From positions 1 to 21,999 of the IMG/VR virus record IMGVR_UViG_3300021964_000620: DNA of 21,999 nt, one strand, 5' to 3'. The DNA is from a virus. Position 1 is the first letter of the stretch; each line of letters starts with the position of its first letter. Positions 6,775 through 15,839 of the stretch are shown here, in pieces. Below the pieces are notes generated by a model, which was not told where the DNA came from, ran no database searches, and saw nothing but the letters and a program-made list of their open reading frames with translations. The position numbers and the translations under genes were made by a program.

Positions 6775-7323
6775 TTATCCCAATGCAACTGCTTGAGCAA
6801 TTGCAAAAGGTTGTGTTGCTACATTAACACTATTTATTGTCATAGCCGCACTATCTACACTAACTAAACTACTAAATGTTCCACTTGTTAATGACGCTGT
6901 ACCATCAGTTATAGTTCCACCTTGTATTGTTCCAGAACCTGTAAAATTTACAGCACTTGTGACTGAACCACTATTAATTGATAAAGTACCATCTGACAAT
7001 GTTGTAGAAGTTAAACTTGTAATTCCTGAAACTGTTCCACTTAAAGAGATTGTTAAAGTGTCTGTAGCACTTACAACAGCAGTAACACCATTACTACCAA
7101 CAATATTTAATGTATCTCCATCTGCGATAGATTGTACTGAAGATGTTGAGTCTCTTAACGTAAATGCTGAAGTGCTTAATAACACCTCATTCATAGCAGC
7201 TACAATACTAGATTTTGTAGTAGTATTTAATGATTGTAAATCACCCATATCGGTTGCTAATGTATTAAACGTTGTTCTAAACGTTTGAAGTGTATCCGAT
7301 GATGCTACTGAACGTAATGCCAT
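6775..7323 (-). CDS. Fibre-like virion protein (182 aa) with FAIAQAVALG C-terminal tag
   Basis: This 182-residue protein starts with a helical segment (MALRSVASSDTLQTFRTTFNTLATDMGDLQ, then TTTKSSIVAAMNEV) that is common at the head of marine phage fibre-like proteins. A Ser/Thr/Gly-rich beta region follows, with short repeating phrases such as TLSDGTLSINSGSV and GTITDGTASLTSGT at about 105-160. It ends TQPFAIAQAVALG, and the last ten residues are almost identical to the end of the 221-residue protein at 15174-15839. A trimeric fibre or whisker-like structure is plausible. GAGG lies 12 bases before the ATG. Its ATG overlaps the TAA of the upstream gene by one base (TAATG), so the two are coupled. 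Confidence 0.78.
   Translation of the reverse strand: MALRSVASSDTLQTFRTTFNTLATDMGDLQSLNTTTKSSIVAAMNEVLLSTSAFTLRDSTSSVQSIADGDTLNIVGSNGVTAVVSATDTLTISLSGTVSGITSLTSTTLSDGTLSINSGSVTSAVNFTGSGTIQGGTITDGTASLTSGTFSSLVSVDSAAMTINSVNVATQPFAIAQAVALG
6785..6804 (-). other. RNA hairpin in C-terminal coding tag, copy 2
   Basis: On the transcribed strand the sequence folds as GCAAUUGC-UCAA-GCAGUUGC: eight pairs, one of them a U-G wobble, closed by a four-base loop. It encodes AIAQAVA just before the stop codon. The matching hairpin at 15184-15203 has a different base pair at the third position, so pairing is kept although the bases changed. Confidence 0.6.
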
Positions 7324-7544
7324 TATTTTTTAATTACCTCTTTTAATAAACTTTTGATTTCATATAATTCAGACTTTAAAGTATTTATTTCCTTTACAGT
7401 ATTTCTTAATAAATCATTATTTTTTTCTCTTGCTTTATATTTTCTCATGTAAGCAGTAAATTCTGTAGTGTCAGTATTAACAATTGCGTTAGAATTTGTA
7501 TCTCTTACTAAACTTGTATATCCTTGTACTCGTACTTTACTCAT
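7323..7544 (-). CDS. Small coiled-coil protein with V-GYTSLVRD head (73 aa)
   Basis: This 73-residue protein begins MSKVRVQGYTSLVRDTNSNA and continues IVNTD-x-TEFTAYM, a head I associate with a small conserved protein of T4-like marine phages that sits among tail genes. The rest (about residues 36-73) is a strongly charged helix with hydrophobic residues at heptad spacing (L45, L46, V50, I53, L56, L60, I63, L67, V70), consistent with a coiled coil that may oligomerise. No catalytic motif is seen. It starts one base after the stop of the 2024-residue gene and shares one base with the next gene, so all three are co-translated. Its biochemical role is unknown. Confidence 0.8.
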   Translation of the reverse strand: MSKVRVQGYTSLVRDTNSNAIVNTDTTEFTAYMRKYKAREKNNDLLRNTVKEINTLKSELYEIKSLLKEVIKK

Positions 7545-7545
7545 A

Positions 7546-10500
7546 TTAAACCGCTAATGCAATACCTCTCATATCTCTTAATATTGGTGGATATGATGAA
7601 ATACTTCCTTTCAATACAATTTTTAATTGGAATGAAGTAAAGTCATGTATATCTGTATCTGTAAATTTGTATTCTTTAAATGTTGTATCATCTTCAGCAG
7701 GTACAATTGTAACGTCTGAACTTCCATCTGAATTAAATGGTGTCCAACTTAAATCATCTATGTTTCTTTCATCTTCAGGACCTGTAACTCTATAGTACAT
7801 TAACACACTTGAACTTGAACGAATATTTGCTGTTAATCTTATATCTAATGCTGTTGAAGCATTTTCTAAAATAATTGGTTTAGTTAAATACACAGCAGCA
7901 GATGATGTGCCAGTTGCAGCTGTATCAGCAACAAAGTCTGGTGTGTTACCAGAGGTTGGATTATTTAATCTGTTTTGAATTGTAAAGACACTCATTCTTT
8001 GTGTATCTAAAACAGGTGATAATTTTGTATTTGTAGTTGTTAATTCTAAAATTGTATAGAATGATTTACCACCCGACATTTCATTTGTTTCATTTATTTC
8101 ACTTGCTACTATTTGTGGTGAAGTGAAAAATATATTATCATTGTTTACCACAGCAAGTTTATTAGCAGCAGAAGTTAAACTAAATTCTGATTCAGAACCG
8201 TGTATTGATTTACCTGTTGTTGGTCTCACATAATAATCTATATTTGTTCCTGGAACAAGCATAGTTTGAATACCACCAAGGTTTAGTACATCAAATGCTC
8301 TGTTTTGTGTTGCGGTTACTGTTGCACCACCAACATCTCCTGTTGCGGTTGCTGTACCAGCAGTTGTAACATCATAACTATCTAAAGTTACGTTTGAAAT
8401 ACTTGTGTATGTTGTATTGATTTGTGCCGAAGTAATACCATTGTATGTACCACTTGCTACACCAGCAATGGTAACATTGTTATCTGTGCCGTGCATTCCG
8501 TGATTTGGATGGAATACTCTAATTACACCAGAACCATTTGTTGTTCTAATTGGATTATTTTTTAACGTTCTACTTGATAACGTATCGTTTGTTAAAGTAA
8601 CTGTACCTGTAACTTGACTAAATTCTGCTCTTCTCAATAAGAATTTCATATCTTCGTTTTGGTCAGCAGTCCAAGTTGAACCGTTTTGAGATTTAAATAA
8701 TACACCAGCATATGGCTGTTGTGATATGGTTCTATCAGAACCTAAATTTGTCTCACCTAATCTTGCCACATAAGCATTGTATTCTTGTGAGTTTGCCAAT
8801 ACTACAATACAATGTTCAACATTATCCTGTATGTAAACAGGACTTGAAAAAGTAAATTTAGTTGCTGTAGAAGCATCCGAACTTACATTTACAGCACTTG
8901 GATTTAAAGTTGTTTCTGAAAATGGTAATATTTTTTGTCCAGGATATCCATTTACAACATCTCTAATTTGAACTGTAATTGGAATATTATCATCTTTTGA
9001 ACTAAAAAATAAATCAACTGAAGTTAAAAATACACCACCTTCATCATCAATTAAGAATGTTTGAGCAAGTGGATCGTGGTAACCAACCTGTCTTTCAGTT
9101 GTTCTTGTAGATGTTCTTGTTATAGTTTGAGATTCTGTTACACTTCTCATTTCAACACGAGCTTCTCTACTTGATAAAATAGTTTCTCTTACAGTTTCTA
9201 ATAATCCTCTTGCAACGTATTCAGCGTTTGCGGCTGTTTCAACGTTTGCATTAGTTAAACTGTTTGTTGATGAACTTGTTAATCTGAATAATCTTTGACC
9301 TGTTCTCCATCTAGGATTTGCGTCAACTTTAGGGTCAGGTATTGCAAACGTTCCTTCAACTTTACCATTTGCGTCACTAATTAAATTTCCACCTAATGAA
9401 CCACCATCTGGAGTTACATATGAAGAAACATCAATATTATCAAAGAATGGATAAACTCTTGTATTTGGTTTTAATCTTGTTGCAACAAATGTTAATGTTC
9501 TACTTCTAATAAATGGAACAAATGCAACTGAAACAACTCTATCACCAATTGATGTTCTTACTGTTTCAGGTACAGCAACTGCTCTAATTCCTGTTCTTGT
9601 TTGTGAAACTTGTTGTGCTGTTGTAATTTCTTCTCTAGCGATAACTCTCCAACCGTGACCACCTCTTGTTTCATACGTACCAACTCGTCTTCTTTCTGTT
9701 TCAACAGGTCTTCCTGTCCATGTATCTTGCCATGAATTCCAAACAGTTGACATAGGAAATTCAGATAACTGAGCAGAGTTACCCGAGTTTTTAGTTAAGT
9801 TATCCCAACTACCATTAGGATTGTTAATAACTAATTCAGGTGCTCTTTCTGTTTCTTTCCACTCATCACTTGGTGGAGTTAATTCTATTGAACCAATCCA
9901 GGTAAACACACCAAATGGGTTTACATTAATTGATTTACTTGCATACGGTTGGTCTATTAAAGTTGATTCTGTATAAGGTAGTGTAATTAAATCACCAGTT
10001 TTTTGATAATTAGCCGCTGTTCTATCAGCAGCTACAATAGCAGTACCATCGTCATCTCTTTCAATTAGTTGCACGGCGTCTTCATGGAAAGTTGGTCTTA
10101 ATTCACCTTTAGCATAATCAATAGAAATTTTGTAATCATTATTTCCTACGTCTCCAATATTATGACCTGTAAAATTATCAACAACAAATCCATTTTTAAA
10201 TCTATCAAAACCATCTGCGTCTTGTATTTGTAAATTTTGTGCTGCTGCTTCCAATAATGAAAGTTGAGTATAGTATTCAACTGTATCAATTCTGTTTTCG
10301 ATACGTCCAATATCTCTCATTGTGTATCGTTTATTATCTACAGTTTCAACTCCAACATCAGCTGTATCAAGTGTGTATGCGGGTAAAAATAATGTGTAAA
10401 GGTGCATAGCATTATCTAAAGTACCAGGTACTCTTGGTTGTGCCGAACTTGAACCTTTTAATACTTTAAAATTACCATCTTTGTCTAAATAAATTTTATC

Positions 10501-13500
10501 AACTCTTCCTAAATAAAATTCAAAATCTGAAGATACATCAGAATTAAATTTAACAACATCAATTGTTGAAGCACCTGTACCATCAAAACTTCTATCTTGG
10601 CTGCCAGAATCAATCGTACTTGCGTCATCAACTCTTGGTCTAAAATCTAAACTATCTCTTAATTCATATCTAACACCAGATGATGTTGAGGTATAAGAGG
10701 GAATATTTTCATAATCAATTACTCCAGAATATGAATCTACATCAAAATAATCTCCAGAGCCATGTGAGAAGTAATCAAAATCAACAAGTAATCTGCCTGT
10801 TGGTGCAAGTTGTCCATCTTTTAATTTTAATCTACCAATGTCATAGAAGTTATCTCTTTGTCCTGTATCTAAATCAAATCTGTCGGTAATGTCTGTATCT
10901 GAAACAGTAGCAGCAGTTGAAAAATCAGCAGCCATATAAACGTTATTAACTTGATATACGTCTGCTTTGCCCAATCCAATAGTACCACTTTCAATTGTAG
11001 TTTGGTCTGATATTGCTACTGTTGAATTTGAGTTTAATGTTTTTGTTTTACCACCAGCCACACTTCTACTTAATGTTGCTAAAACTTTTAATTTAGCACT
11101 GCCATATGCTGTACCAAAATCAAGTGTTAATGTTTTACCTGTTGGTGAACCACCTAATGTAAATATAGCACCACCATCACCATTGTTTCCAGTTAAACTT
11201 AATACATCTCCTGTAACAGCACTTCCACTTCCTGACATTACTGAAACTGTATAATCGCCTTCTAATAGAGAAGCAAATGTTTCATTTGTTCCAGCAGTAA
11301 TAGTTTCTGAACCTGAAGATAAGTTTATAACAAACTGTCTTCTTACACTAAAGTTTGTGTCTGTAATTCCAGAGTTGTTAGTTGTTTTTAAAGTTTTAAT
11401 ATTTTCATATGGCAACTTAAATATAGAAATATTTTTTTCAGGTGATTGTACAACTGTTCTTCTTCTTGTTACAATTGTTTTTGTAGAAGCTGCAGCGGTA
11501 ACTGTAGATAGCGTTAAACTTGAATTAGAAATAATTGCTTCTACTATTTTTGTTTCTGTATTGCCACTATCATTTGTAAATGAAATTGAATCACCTATAA
11601 CTAACTCTTCCGTAAATCTTGTATTAATACCTGTAACTGAAGCACTACCAGAACCAACGTCAATTGTACCTGAAAGTGTAAAGTTACTTCCATTAGTAGT
11701 GTCTAATGCTGTATCGGCAGTATATGTTGGAGAACCTGCCATACCGATTTGTTTAATTTGAGGGAAATCAAAATCAGTAACACCTTTAAATCCAACAGCG
11801 TCTGCTTGAATAACAGCAGTATTAGATGATGTGCCACCTGTAATTGTTTCTCCAGCAGAAAAATCTCCTTGTACATTTGATAATACAACAACACCATGTG
11901 TAGCAGTACCACCAGAACTAAAAGAGGTTACATTAACGGCAGTTGTACCATCTGAACTATATAATTCAAAAGTATTTGTATCAGGATTTCTTACCGTAAA
12001 TACAGCAGTACCTTGTGCTGTAGAGTCTACTTGATAAGTTGCACTTGAAATTGTAACTTGTTGTCCTTCTTCAAATCCGTGAGATGTTGCTGTTACAACA
12101 CCAGGACTTGCAACCGTAATGTCTGTGATTGCAACTGACCTTGTTGTTGAAAGACTTTGTACAACACCAGTTGCATTAGAAGTGCCACCACTAACTACTT
12201 CACCTGTTGTAAATGATTGGTCAGTAGTAATATTTAAATGTGTAAACAATGTAATATCAAACATATAATGTTTGTATATCGCACTTGTCAATGAACCACT
12301 AGCAAAAATATTTGATGAAGCTGTACCTGATGAATATTCAAAACCTTTTGATTTTGCTCTACCGATTTGTTGTACTGTTGCACCACTTGTTGACTGTTCA
12401 GTACCACGAGAACTTGTAGCAGTTTTATATAAATTTAAAACTTTATAAGCTTCAGTTTCTCCTGAAACAAATCCTATATCAGGTGCACCATAAACATTGG
12501 TAACATTTACAAAGTTACCTATATCAAATCTTGTATTAAAATTATTTTCTGTATCGAAATCTCTTGCCTTATCTACATCAACAAAAGTTGTACCTATTTT
12601 TTCAATTTCATAACCTTTAACATATGCTTTTCCTGGAGATAATCCTACAGCAAGTTTAGTTGCGTCGCCACCATTACCAGATGTATAGATACCTCTATTA
12701 TTTCCAGAATTTAAATGTTCTCTAACATCAATATCAAAAGGTCTAACTGTATAATCACCTGACTCATCAAATGTTCTTCTAGCAAATGTATCTTCTAATA
12801 CAGCATATTCAGTTGTTCTAACTTGGTTTTGTAAAGTACCATTTGATAATCTTAATAATTCATAAAAATTTGTATCTTCGGTACTTGTTAATGATTTTTT
12901 AGCAAGTGTTAATTCTATTTTAAATCTGTGAGCACCTGGTGCATTTGTATTTGAAACACCTTGTGCGTTGTCATTTAAACTTGAGTCATCACCTGGTGTT
13001 ACAAAAGACTCGACAACTGTTAAACCAACTCTATAACTTGGAGTATTTGTGTATTTGTCTAAAATTAAAGTTTGTGCTGATACTTGAACATGAAAACCGT
13101 TAATGTAATAAACACCTTGTTGTATTTGTGCAGCTGAACCTGTAGCAGTTGTGTCAACAACAGCAGTTGGTGTTCCTGTACCATCAGATGTAATTGTTTC
13201 ACCATCTGTAAATTCTATTGTTGTGTTGTCGGTAGTGTTTGTATTTAAATATTTAACGTATAAAGTATCGGGATCAGTTCCATCAGTTGCAACAGCATTA
13301 ACAACTTTAGCAGTAACACCTGACGTTCCACCAGTAATTACTGTATCAACATAATCAGTCACACTTGAAGCAGTTTTAGAAGTTAATTTTACAGCATAAT
13401 AATTTAAGTCATATCCAATTTCACCAGGAATAATCATGGCACCTTTATCAAAAAAGTGATCCGACACTCTTTCAATTTGGTTTTGTAATTGTGTTTGTGA

Positions 13501-13620
13501 CTGTGTTAACTCTCTTGCCTGTACTGCAAATGACGGTCTAAAAAGTAATCTATGAAATTTTTTACTTTCTGTAAAGTCATCATAATAAGGAGAGAGGTTA
13601 AAGTCTGTTGGACTTGGCAT
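7546..13620 (-). CDS. Very large DUF4815-type baseplate/tail structural protein (2024 aa)
   Basis: This is the longest gene in the window. The N-terminus (DFNLSPYYDDFTESKKFHRL, then LFRPSFAVQARELTQSQTQLQNQIERVSDHFF, residues 7-57) is characteristic of the DUF4815 phage proteins found after gp8 in marine T4-like phages. KAYVKGYEIE (331-340) is another family mark. Beta modules of the form ITGGTSGVTAKV recur at about 94-107, 474-488 and 592-605. Repeats of Arg/Glu/Thr-rich sequence lie in the second half, and the C-terminus (KEYKFTDTDIHDFTSFQLKI ... LRDMRGIAL) is a typical end domain. No enzymatic motif is seen. It probably forms part of the outer baseplate or a fibre connector, taking a place filled by gp9/gp10-like proteins in T4, but I cannot assign one-to-one homology. 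The start has AGAGGA upstream, overlapping the TAG stop of gp8. Confidence 0.88.
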   Translation of the reverse strand: MPSPTDFNLSPYYDDFTESKKFHRLLFRPSFAVQARELTQSQTQLQNQIERVSDHFFDKGAMIIPGEIGYDLNYYAVKLTSKTASSVTDYVDTVITGGTSGVTAKVVNAVATDGTDPDTLYVKYLNTNTTDNTTIEFTDGETITSDGTGTPTAVVDTTATGSAAQIQQGVYYINGFHVQVSAQTLILDKYTNTPSYRVGLTVVESFVTPGDDSSLNDNAQGVSNTNAPGAHRFKIELTLAKKSLTSTEDTNFYELLRLSNGTLQNQVRTTEYAVLEDTFARRTFDESGDYTVRPFDIDVREHLNSGNNRGIYTSGNGGDATKLAVGLSPGKAYVKGYEIEKIGTTFVDVDKARDFDTENNFNTRFDIGNFVNVTNVYGAPDIGFVSGETEAYKVLNLYKTATSSRGTEQSTSGATVQQIGRAKSKGFEYSSGTASSNIFASGSLTSAIYKHYMFDITLFTHLNITTDQSFTTGEVVSGGTSNATGVVQSLSTTRSVAITDITVASPGVVTATSHGFEEGQQVTISSATYQVDSTAQGTAVFTVRNPDTNTFELYSSDGTTAVNVTSFSSGGTATHGVVVLSNVQGDFSAGETITGGTSSNTAVIQADAVGFKGVTDFDFPQIKQIGMAGSPTYTADTALDTTNGSNFTLSGTIDVGSGSASVTGINTRFTEELVIGDSISFTNDSGNTETKIVEAIISNSSLTLSTVTAAASTKTIVTRRRTVVQSPEKNISIFKLPYENIKTLKTTNNSGITDTNFSVRRQFVINLSSGSETITAGTNETFASLLEGDYTVSVMSGSGSAVTGDVLSLTGNNGDGGAIFTLGGSPTGKTLTLDFGTAYGSAKLKVLATLSRSVAGGKTKTLNSNSTVAISDQTTIESGTIGLGKADVYQVNNVYMAADFSTAATVSDTDITDRFDLDTGQRDNFYDIGRLKLKDGQLAPTGRLLVDFDYFSHGSGDYFDVDSYSGVIDYENIPSYTSTSSGVRYELRDSLDFRPRVDDASTIDSGSQDRSFDGTGASTIDVVKFNSDVSSDFEFYLGRVDKIYLDKDGNFKVLKGSSSAQPRVPGTLDNAMHLYTLFLPAYTLDTADVGVETVDNKRYTMRDIGRIENRIDTVEYYTQLSLLEAAAQNLQIQDADGFDRFKNGFVVDNFTGHNIGDVGNNDYKISIDYAKGELRPTFHEDAVQLIERDDDGTAIVAADRTAANYQKTGDLITLPYTESTLIDQPYASKSINVNPFGVFTWIGSIELTPPSDEWKETERAPELVINNPNGSWDNLTKNSGNSAQLSEFPMSTVWNSWQDTWTGRPVETERRRVGTYETRGGHGWRVIAREEITTAQQVSQTRTGIRAVAVPETVRTSIGDRVVSVAFVPFIRSRTLTFVATRLKPNTRVYPFFDNIDVSSYVTPDGGSLGGNLISDANGKVEGTFAIPDPKVDANPRWRTGQRLFRLTSSSTNSLTNANVETAANAEYVARGLLETVRETILSSREARVEMRSVTESQTITRTSTRTTERQVGYHDPLAQTFLIDDEGGVFLTSVDLFFSSKDDNIPITVQIRDVVNGYPGQKILPFSETTLNPSAVNVSSDASTATKFTFSSPVYIQDNVEHCIVVLANSQEYNAYVARLGETNLGSDRTISQQPYAGVLFKSQNGSTWTADQNEDMKFLLRRAEFSQVTGTVTLTNDTLSSRTLKNNPIRTTNGSGVIRVFHPNHGMHGTDNNVTIAGVASGTYNGITSAQINTTYTSISNVTLDSYDVTTAGTATATGDVGGATVTATQNRAFDVLNLGGIQTMLVPGTNIDYYVRPTTGKSIHGSESEFSLTSAANKLAVVNNDNIFFTSPQIVASEINETNEMSGGKSFYTILELTTTNTKLSPVLDTQRMSVFTIQNRLNNPTSGNTPDFVADTAATGTSSAAVYLTKPIILENASTALDIRLTANIRSSSSVLMYYRVTGPEDERNIDDLSWTPFNSDGSSDVTIVPAEDDTTFKEYKFTDTDIHDFTSFQLKIVLKGSISSYPPILRDMRGIALAV

Positions 13621-13631
13621 TTATTTTTCCT

Positions 13632-15143
13632 CTAAAATTCAACTATTAATTTAATGTTTTCAGTTTGGTCTGTAGCCCTTGTTATTGGTGCTCTATTTTC
13701 TACATAGATAATATCACCAGTATCAGAGTCTAATTCTGAAGATGAATAACCAGATGTAAAAGAAGAACCGTTAACTGTATCTGTAAATCCTGTGTCAGGT
13801 GTAGCAGTAGCACTTGAAGATTGTCCTGTAATTGCAGCTGCTGTTGAAAACGCAGTTAAATCTCCATTACTATCAACACCTTGGTCGTTAAATCTTGTTT
13901 GTATATAATATAAAATTCTGTTCGTTGCATCCCATTCTACAACTTTACCTACAGCGCCTGTAGTTGCCTGATTAATTTCTTCATCAACAGTAAATGTGCC
14001 TGGTGTTGGAGAAGCTGCCATACGAATTGCTTTTGTTGCTCTTAATGTTGTTGCTGATGCAGCTGAACCACCAGATTGTGGATCTCTAATTAATGTGACT
14101 TTTCTAAAATCATTGGCGGTTGTAAAGTCAGAACCTGAACCAGACTCAGCACCTTCAAAGTTTGTATTTAACATTACAAAAAATCCACCTAACTCTTTTA
14201 CTGCGTCAGCACCGTGTCCACCATAAGCAGAACCTGCTGAATTTAAATTTCTAGGTTCAATTACACAATCTAATTCAGCACCTGAACCAGCACCTCCAGC
14301 ATTTGTTCCAGAAATAATATCAGCATCGGTTATGTAACCAAAAGTATATCCTGATCCTGCATTTGTAACTGTAACATCTGAAATAGCACCAGCAGTTATA
14401 GTGACTGTAACTGTTCCACTAGAACCATCACCTCTTATAGGTATATCTGAAATTGTAGAACCAGTTGATGTTGTAAATCCTGTTCCACCTGTTTTAATTT
14501 TTACAATATTGATTGCACCATCAACTGCGGCTGCGCTAACTGTTGAGTTAGTTGCGACTGCCATAAAGTCTGTTGATAAAAAGTTTGATTGTTGTGAAGC
14601 AGATAAAGTGTACATATATTTCCACTTATATCCATCTCCAGTTGTTAAAATTGTATTTGATGTTCCAGTTGGTTCTACTGTTGAAGAAGCGTTATCATTA
14701 TTATCTAAACATTTGTAAACGTTAAAGGTACTTGAAACAACATAAAAAGTTGAGTCAAATAAATTTGTTGCACCAGAATTAGCTGTTTGAGTTGTTGTAC
14801 CACCAGTAATTCTTTCACCATAATCATGTCTATAATAATCGTAAACTGTTCCAGTTGTCCAATTTCTTCTAGGAATAACAAAAGAAATATCTGAACTTGT
14901 AATTTTTTTAGCAGCTATAGTGTCATCAAAATCATAAAATTCCCTTGAAATACTATCAGGTGGAGTTAAAGGAGCAGCGTCTGTTCCTTCGTTATCTGTT
15001 CTACCATCACCTCTAGTTGATGTTGCAAATGCTTGAGGTCTAGCGATTGCTAAATAATATACATTTGGCGCTGCTTCTGAAAATGATTCAGAAAATTGTT
15101 CAGCGTTATGTATTCTAAATTTGTTTGTTATAATTGCTGCCAT
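13632..15143 (-). CDS. 8: Baseplate wedge protein gp8
   Basis: This 503-residue protein is a homologue of T4 gp8 by its ends. The N-terminus has AAIITNKFRIHNAEQFSESF, corresponding to the T4 opening IVTSKFR...; IPRRNW (90-95) matches T4 IPRRDW; NVYKCLDN (141-148) and GDGYKWKYMYTL (169-180) match VYRCLD and GDGYVWEYLFEI; and the C-terminus IIYVENRAPITRATDQTENI (478-497) then KLIVEF matches T4 IYMENRPPI..A.DQTEEINILFTF. T4 gp8 has 334 residues, so this one carries about 170 more, chiefly between about 200 and 470, made of Gly/Ser/Thr-rich beta sequence. gp8 is a dimeric part of the baseplate wedge. The start is well supported by AAGGAA and by a late promoter box 20 bases upstream. Confidence 0.93.
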   Translation of the reverse strand: MAAIITNKFRIHNAEQFSESFSEAAPNVYYLAIARPQAFATSTRGDGRTDNEGTDAAPLTPPDSISREFYDFDDTIAAKKITSSDISFVIPRRNWTTGTVYDYYRHDYGERITGGTTTQTANSGATNLFDSTFYVVSSTFNVYKCLDNNDNASSTVEPTGTSNTILTTGDGYKWKYMYTLSASQQSNFLSTDFMAVATNSTVSAAAVDGAINIVKIKTGGTGFTTSTGSTISDIPIRGDGSSGTVTVTITAGAISDVTVTNAGSGYTFGYITDADIISGTNAGGAGSGAELDCVIEPRNLNSAGSAYGGHGADAVKELGGFFVMLNTNFEGAESGSGSDFTTANDFRKVTLIRDPQSGGSAASATTLRATKAIRMAASPTPGTFTVDEEINQATTGAVGKVVEWDATNRILYYIQTRFNDQGVDSNGDLTAFSTAAAITGQSSSATATPDTGFTDTVNGSSFTSGYSSSELDSDTGDIIYVENRAPITRATDQTENIKLIVEF

Positions 15144-15170
15144 TTTTATTATTCCTTATTCATATTTATA
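15139..15170 (-). repeat. Late promoter-leader block, copy 1
   Basis: These 32 bases from the TATAAATA box through AATAAGGAA to the ATGGC start of gp8 match the block before the 123-residue structural gene (6686-6717) at 28 of 32 positions with identical spacing. Confidence 0.75.
15163..15170 (-). promoter_or_regulatory. T4-type late promoter box TATAAATA before gp8
   Basis: Exact TATAAATA on the minus strand, three bases after the stop codon of the 221-residue gene and 20 bases before the gp8 ATG. It would drive gp8, the 2024-residue gene and the two small genes after it. Confidence 0.82.
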
Positions 15171-15173
15171 ATG

Positions 15174-15839
15174 TTATCCTAACGCTATTGCCTGAGCAAT
15201 AGCAAAAGCTGTTGACGCCTTTCCGTCTAATTGAGTTTGAATTGGTCCTGTTACTCCATTTAAATAACTAAATTCTGTATTATCTACACTTCCACCACCT
15301 ATTTGAGTCGCATTGATTCCAGACGATAATGCTACAGTAAATGTAGATGAAGATACAGAAACATCTATTCCTGAACCACCATCAATTCTTAATGTTCCAC
15401 CTAAAGAAACTGAACCTGATGTAGATGAAGTATCTAGTAATCCTAATGCAGGAAATGTATTTCCACTACCTGTTAAATCTTTGTTTGTAAGTGCCTCAAC
15501 ACCAGAAAGTGTTGTAAAACTAGCAGATTGTAAAGCTGCATTGAACTCACCAATACTACCAGTTAATGTGTTGTTTGCTAAGTCAATAGTTTTGTTTTCT
15601 AATGTTATTGAACCTGTAGCAGTAACAATATCAGTTGGTTCAAATTTATTAGACGTACTATTATAAGTTAATCCTTGTCCATTAGTTGCACCAGTTAAAT
15701 TGAACTGTATTGTTGAACCATCGCCAACACCTGAATAAATTTCGTTAAAGTTATCATTAATTAGGTCACCACCATCTCTTAATGTAGTACCCGTTCCATC
15801 GTTTGCTGTAACGCCAATATTAATTGTTTGTTTTGCCAT
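15174..15839 (-). CDS. Fibre-like virion protein (221 aa) with FAIAQAIALG C-terminal tag
   Basis: This 221-residue protein opens with MAKQTINIGVTANDGTGTTL followed by RDGGDLINDNFNEIY, a head ('INIG..ANDGTG..LRD....INDNF.E') very common in phage fibre and structural proteins. The middle is Ser/Thr/Gly-rich beta sequence with fibre-like phrases (ITLENKTIDLANNTLTGSIG, EALTNKDLTGSG, RIDGGSGIDVSVSSSTFTVALSSG). Residues 188-205 (NTEFSYLNGVTGPIQTQLDG) are a phrase frequent before fibre tips. It ends AFAIAQAIALG, shared with the 182-residue protein at 6775-7323. The start is preceded only by a weak AAGAAG. A late box lies upstream at 15978-15985. It probably attaches to the wedge between the gp7-like protein and gp8, which is inferred from gene order. 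Confidence 0.8.
   Translation of the reverse strand: MAKQTINIGVTANDGTGTTLRDGGDLINDNFNEIYSGVGDGSTIQFNLTGATNGQGLTYNSTSNKFEPTDIVTATGSITLENKTIDLANNTLTGSIGEFNAALQSASFTTLSGVEALTNKDLTGSGNTFPALGLLDTSSTSGSVSLGGTLRIDGGSGIDVSVSSSTFTVALSSGINATQIGGGSVDNTEFSYLNGVTGPIQTQLDGKASTAFAIAQAIALG
15184..15203 (-). other. RNA hairpin in C-terminal coding tag, copy 1
   Basis: On the transcribed strand GCUAUUGC-UCAG-GCAAUAGC is a perfect eight-pair stem with a four-base loop. It codes for the palindromic peptide AIAQAIA and ends eight bases before the stop codon, about 14 bases before the next late promoter box. No T-run follows, so it is not a standard intrinsic terminator. Confidence 0.65.

Noticed and set aside
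11357-11761. Plus-strand frame of 134 codons inside the 2024-residue gene
   Set aside because: The complement of a Thr/Ser/Gly-rich gene often stays open; Val/Leu/Pro composition and lack of start signals fit this explanation.
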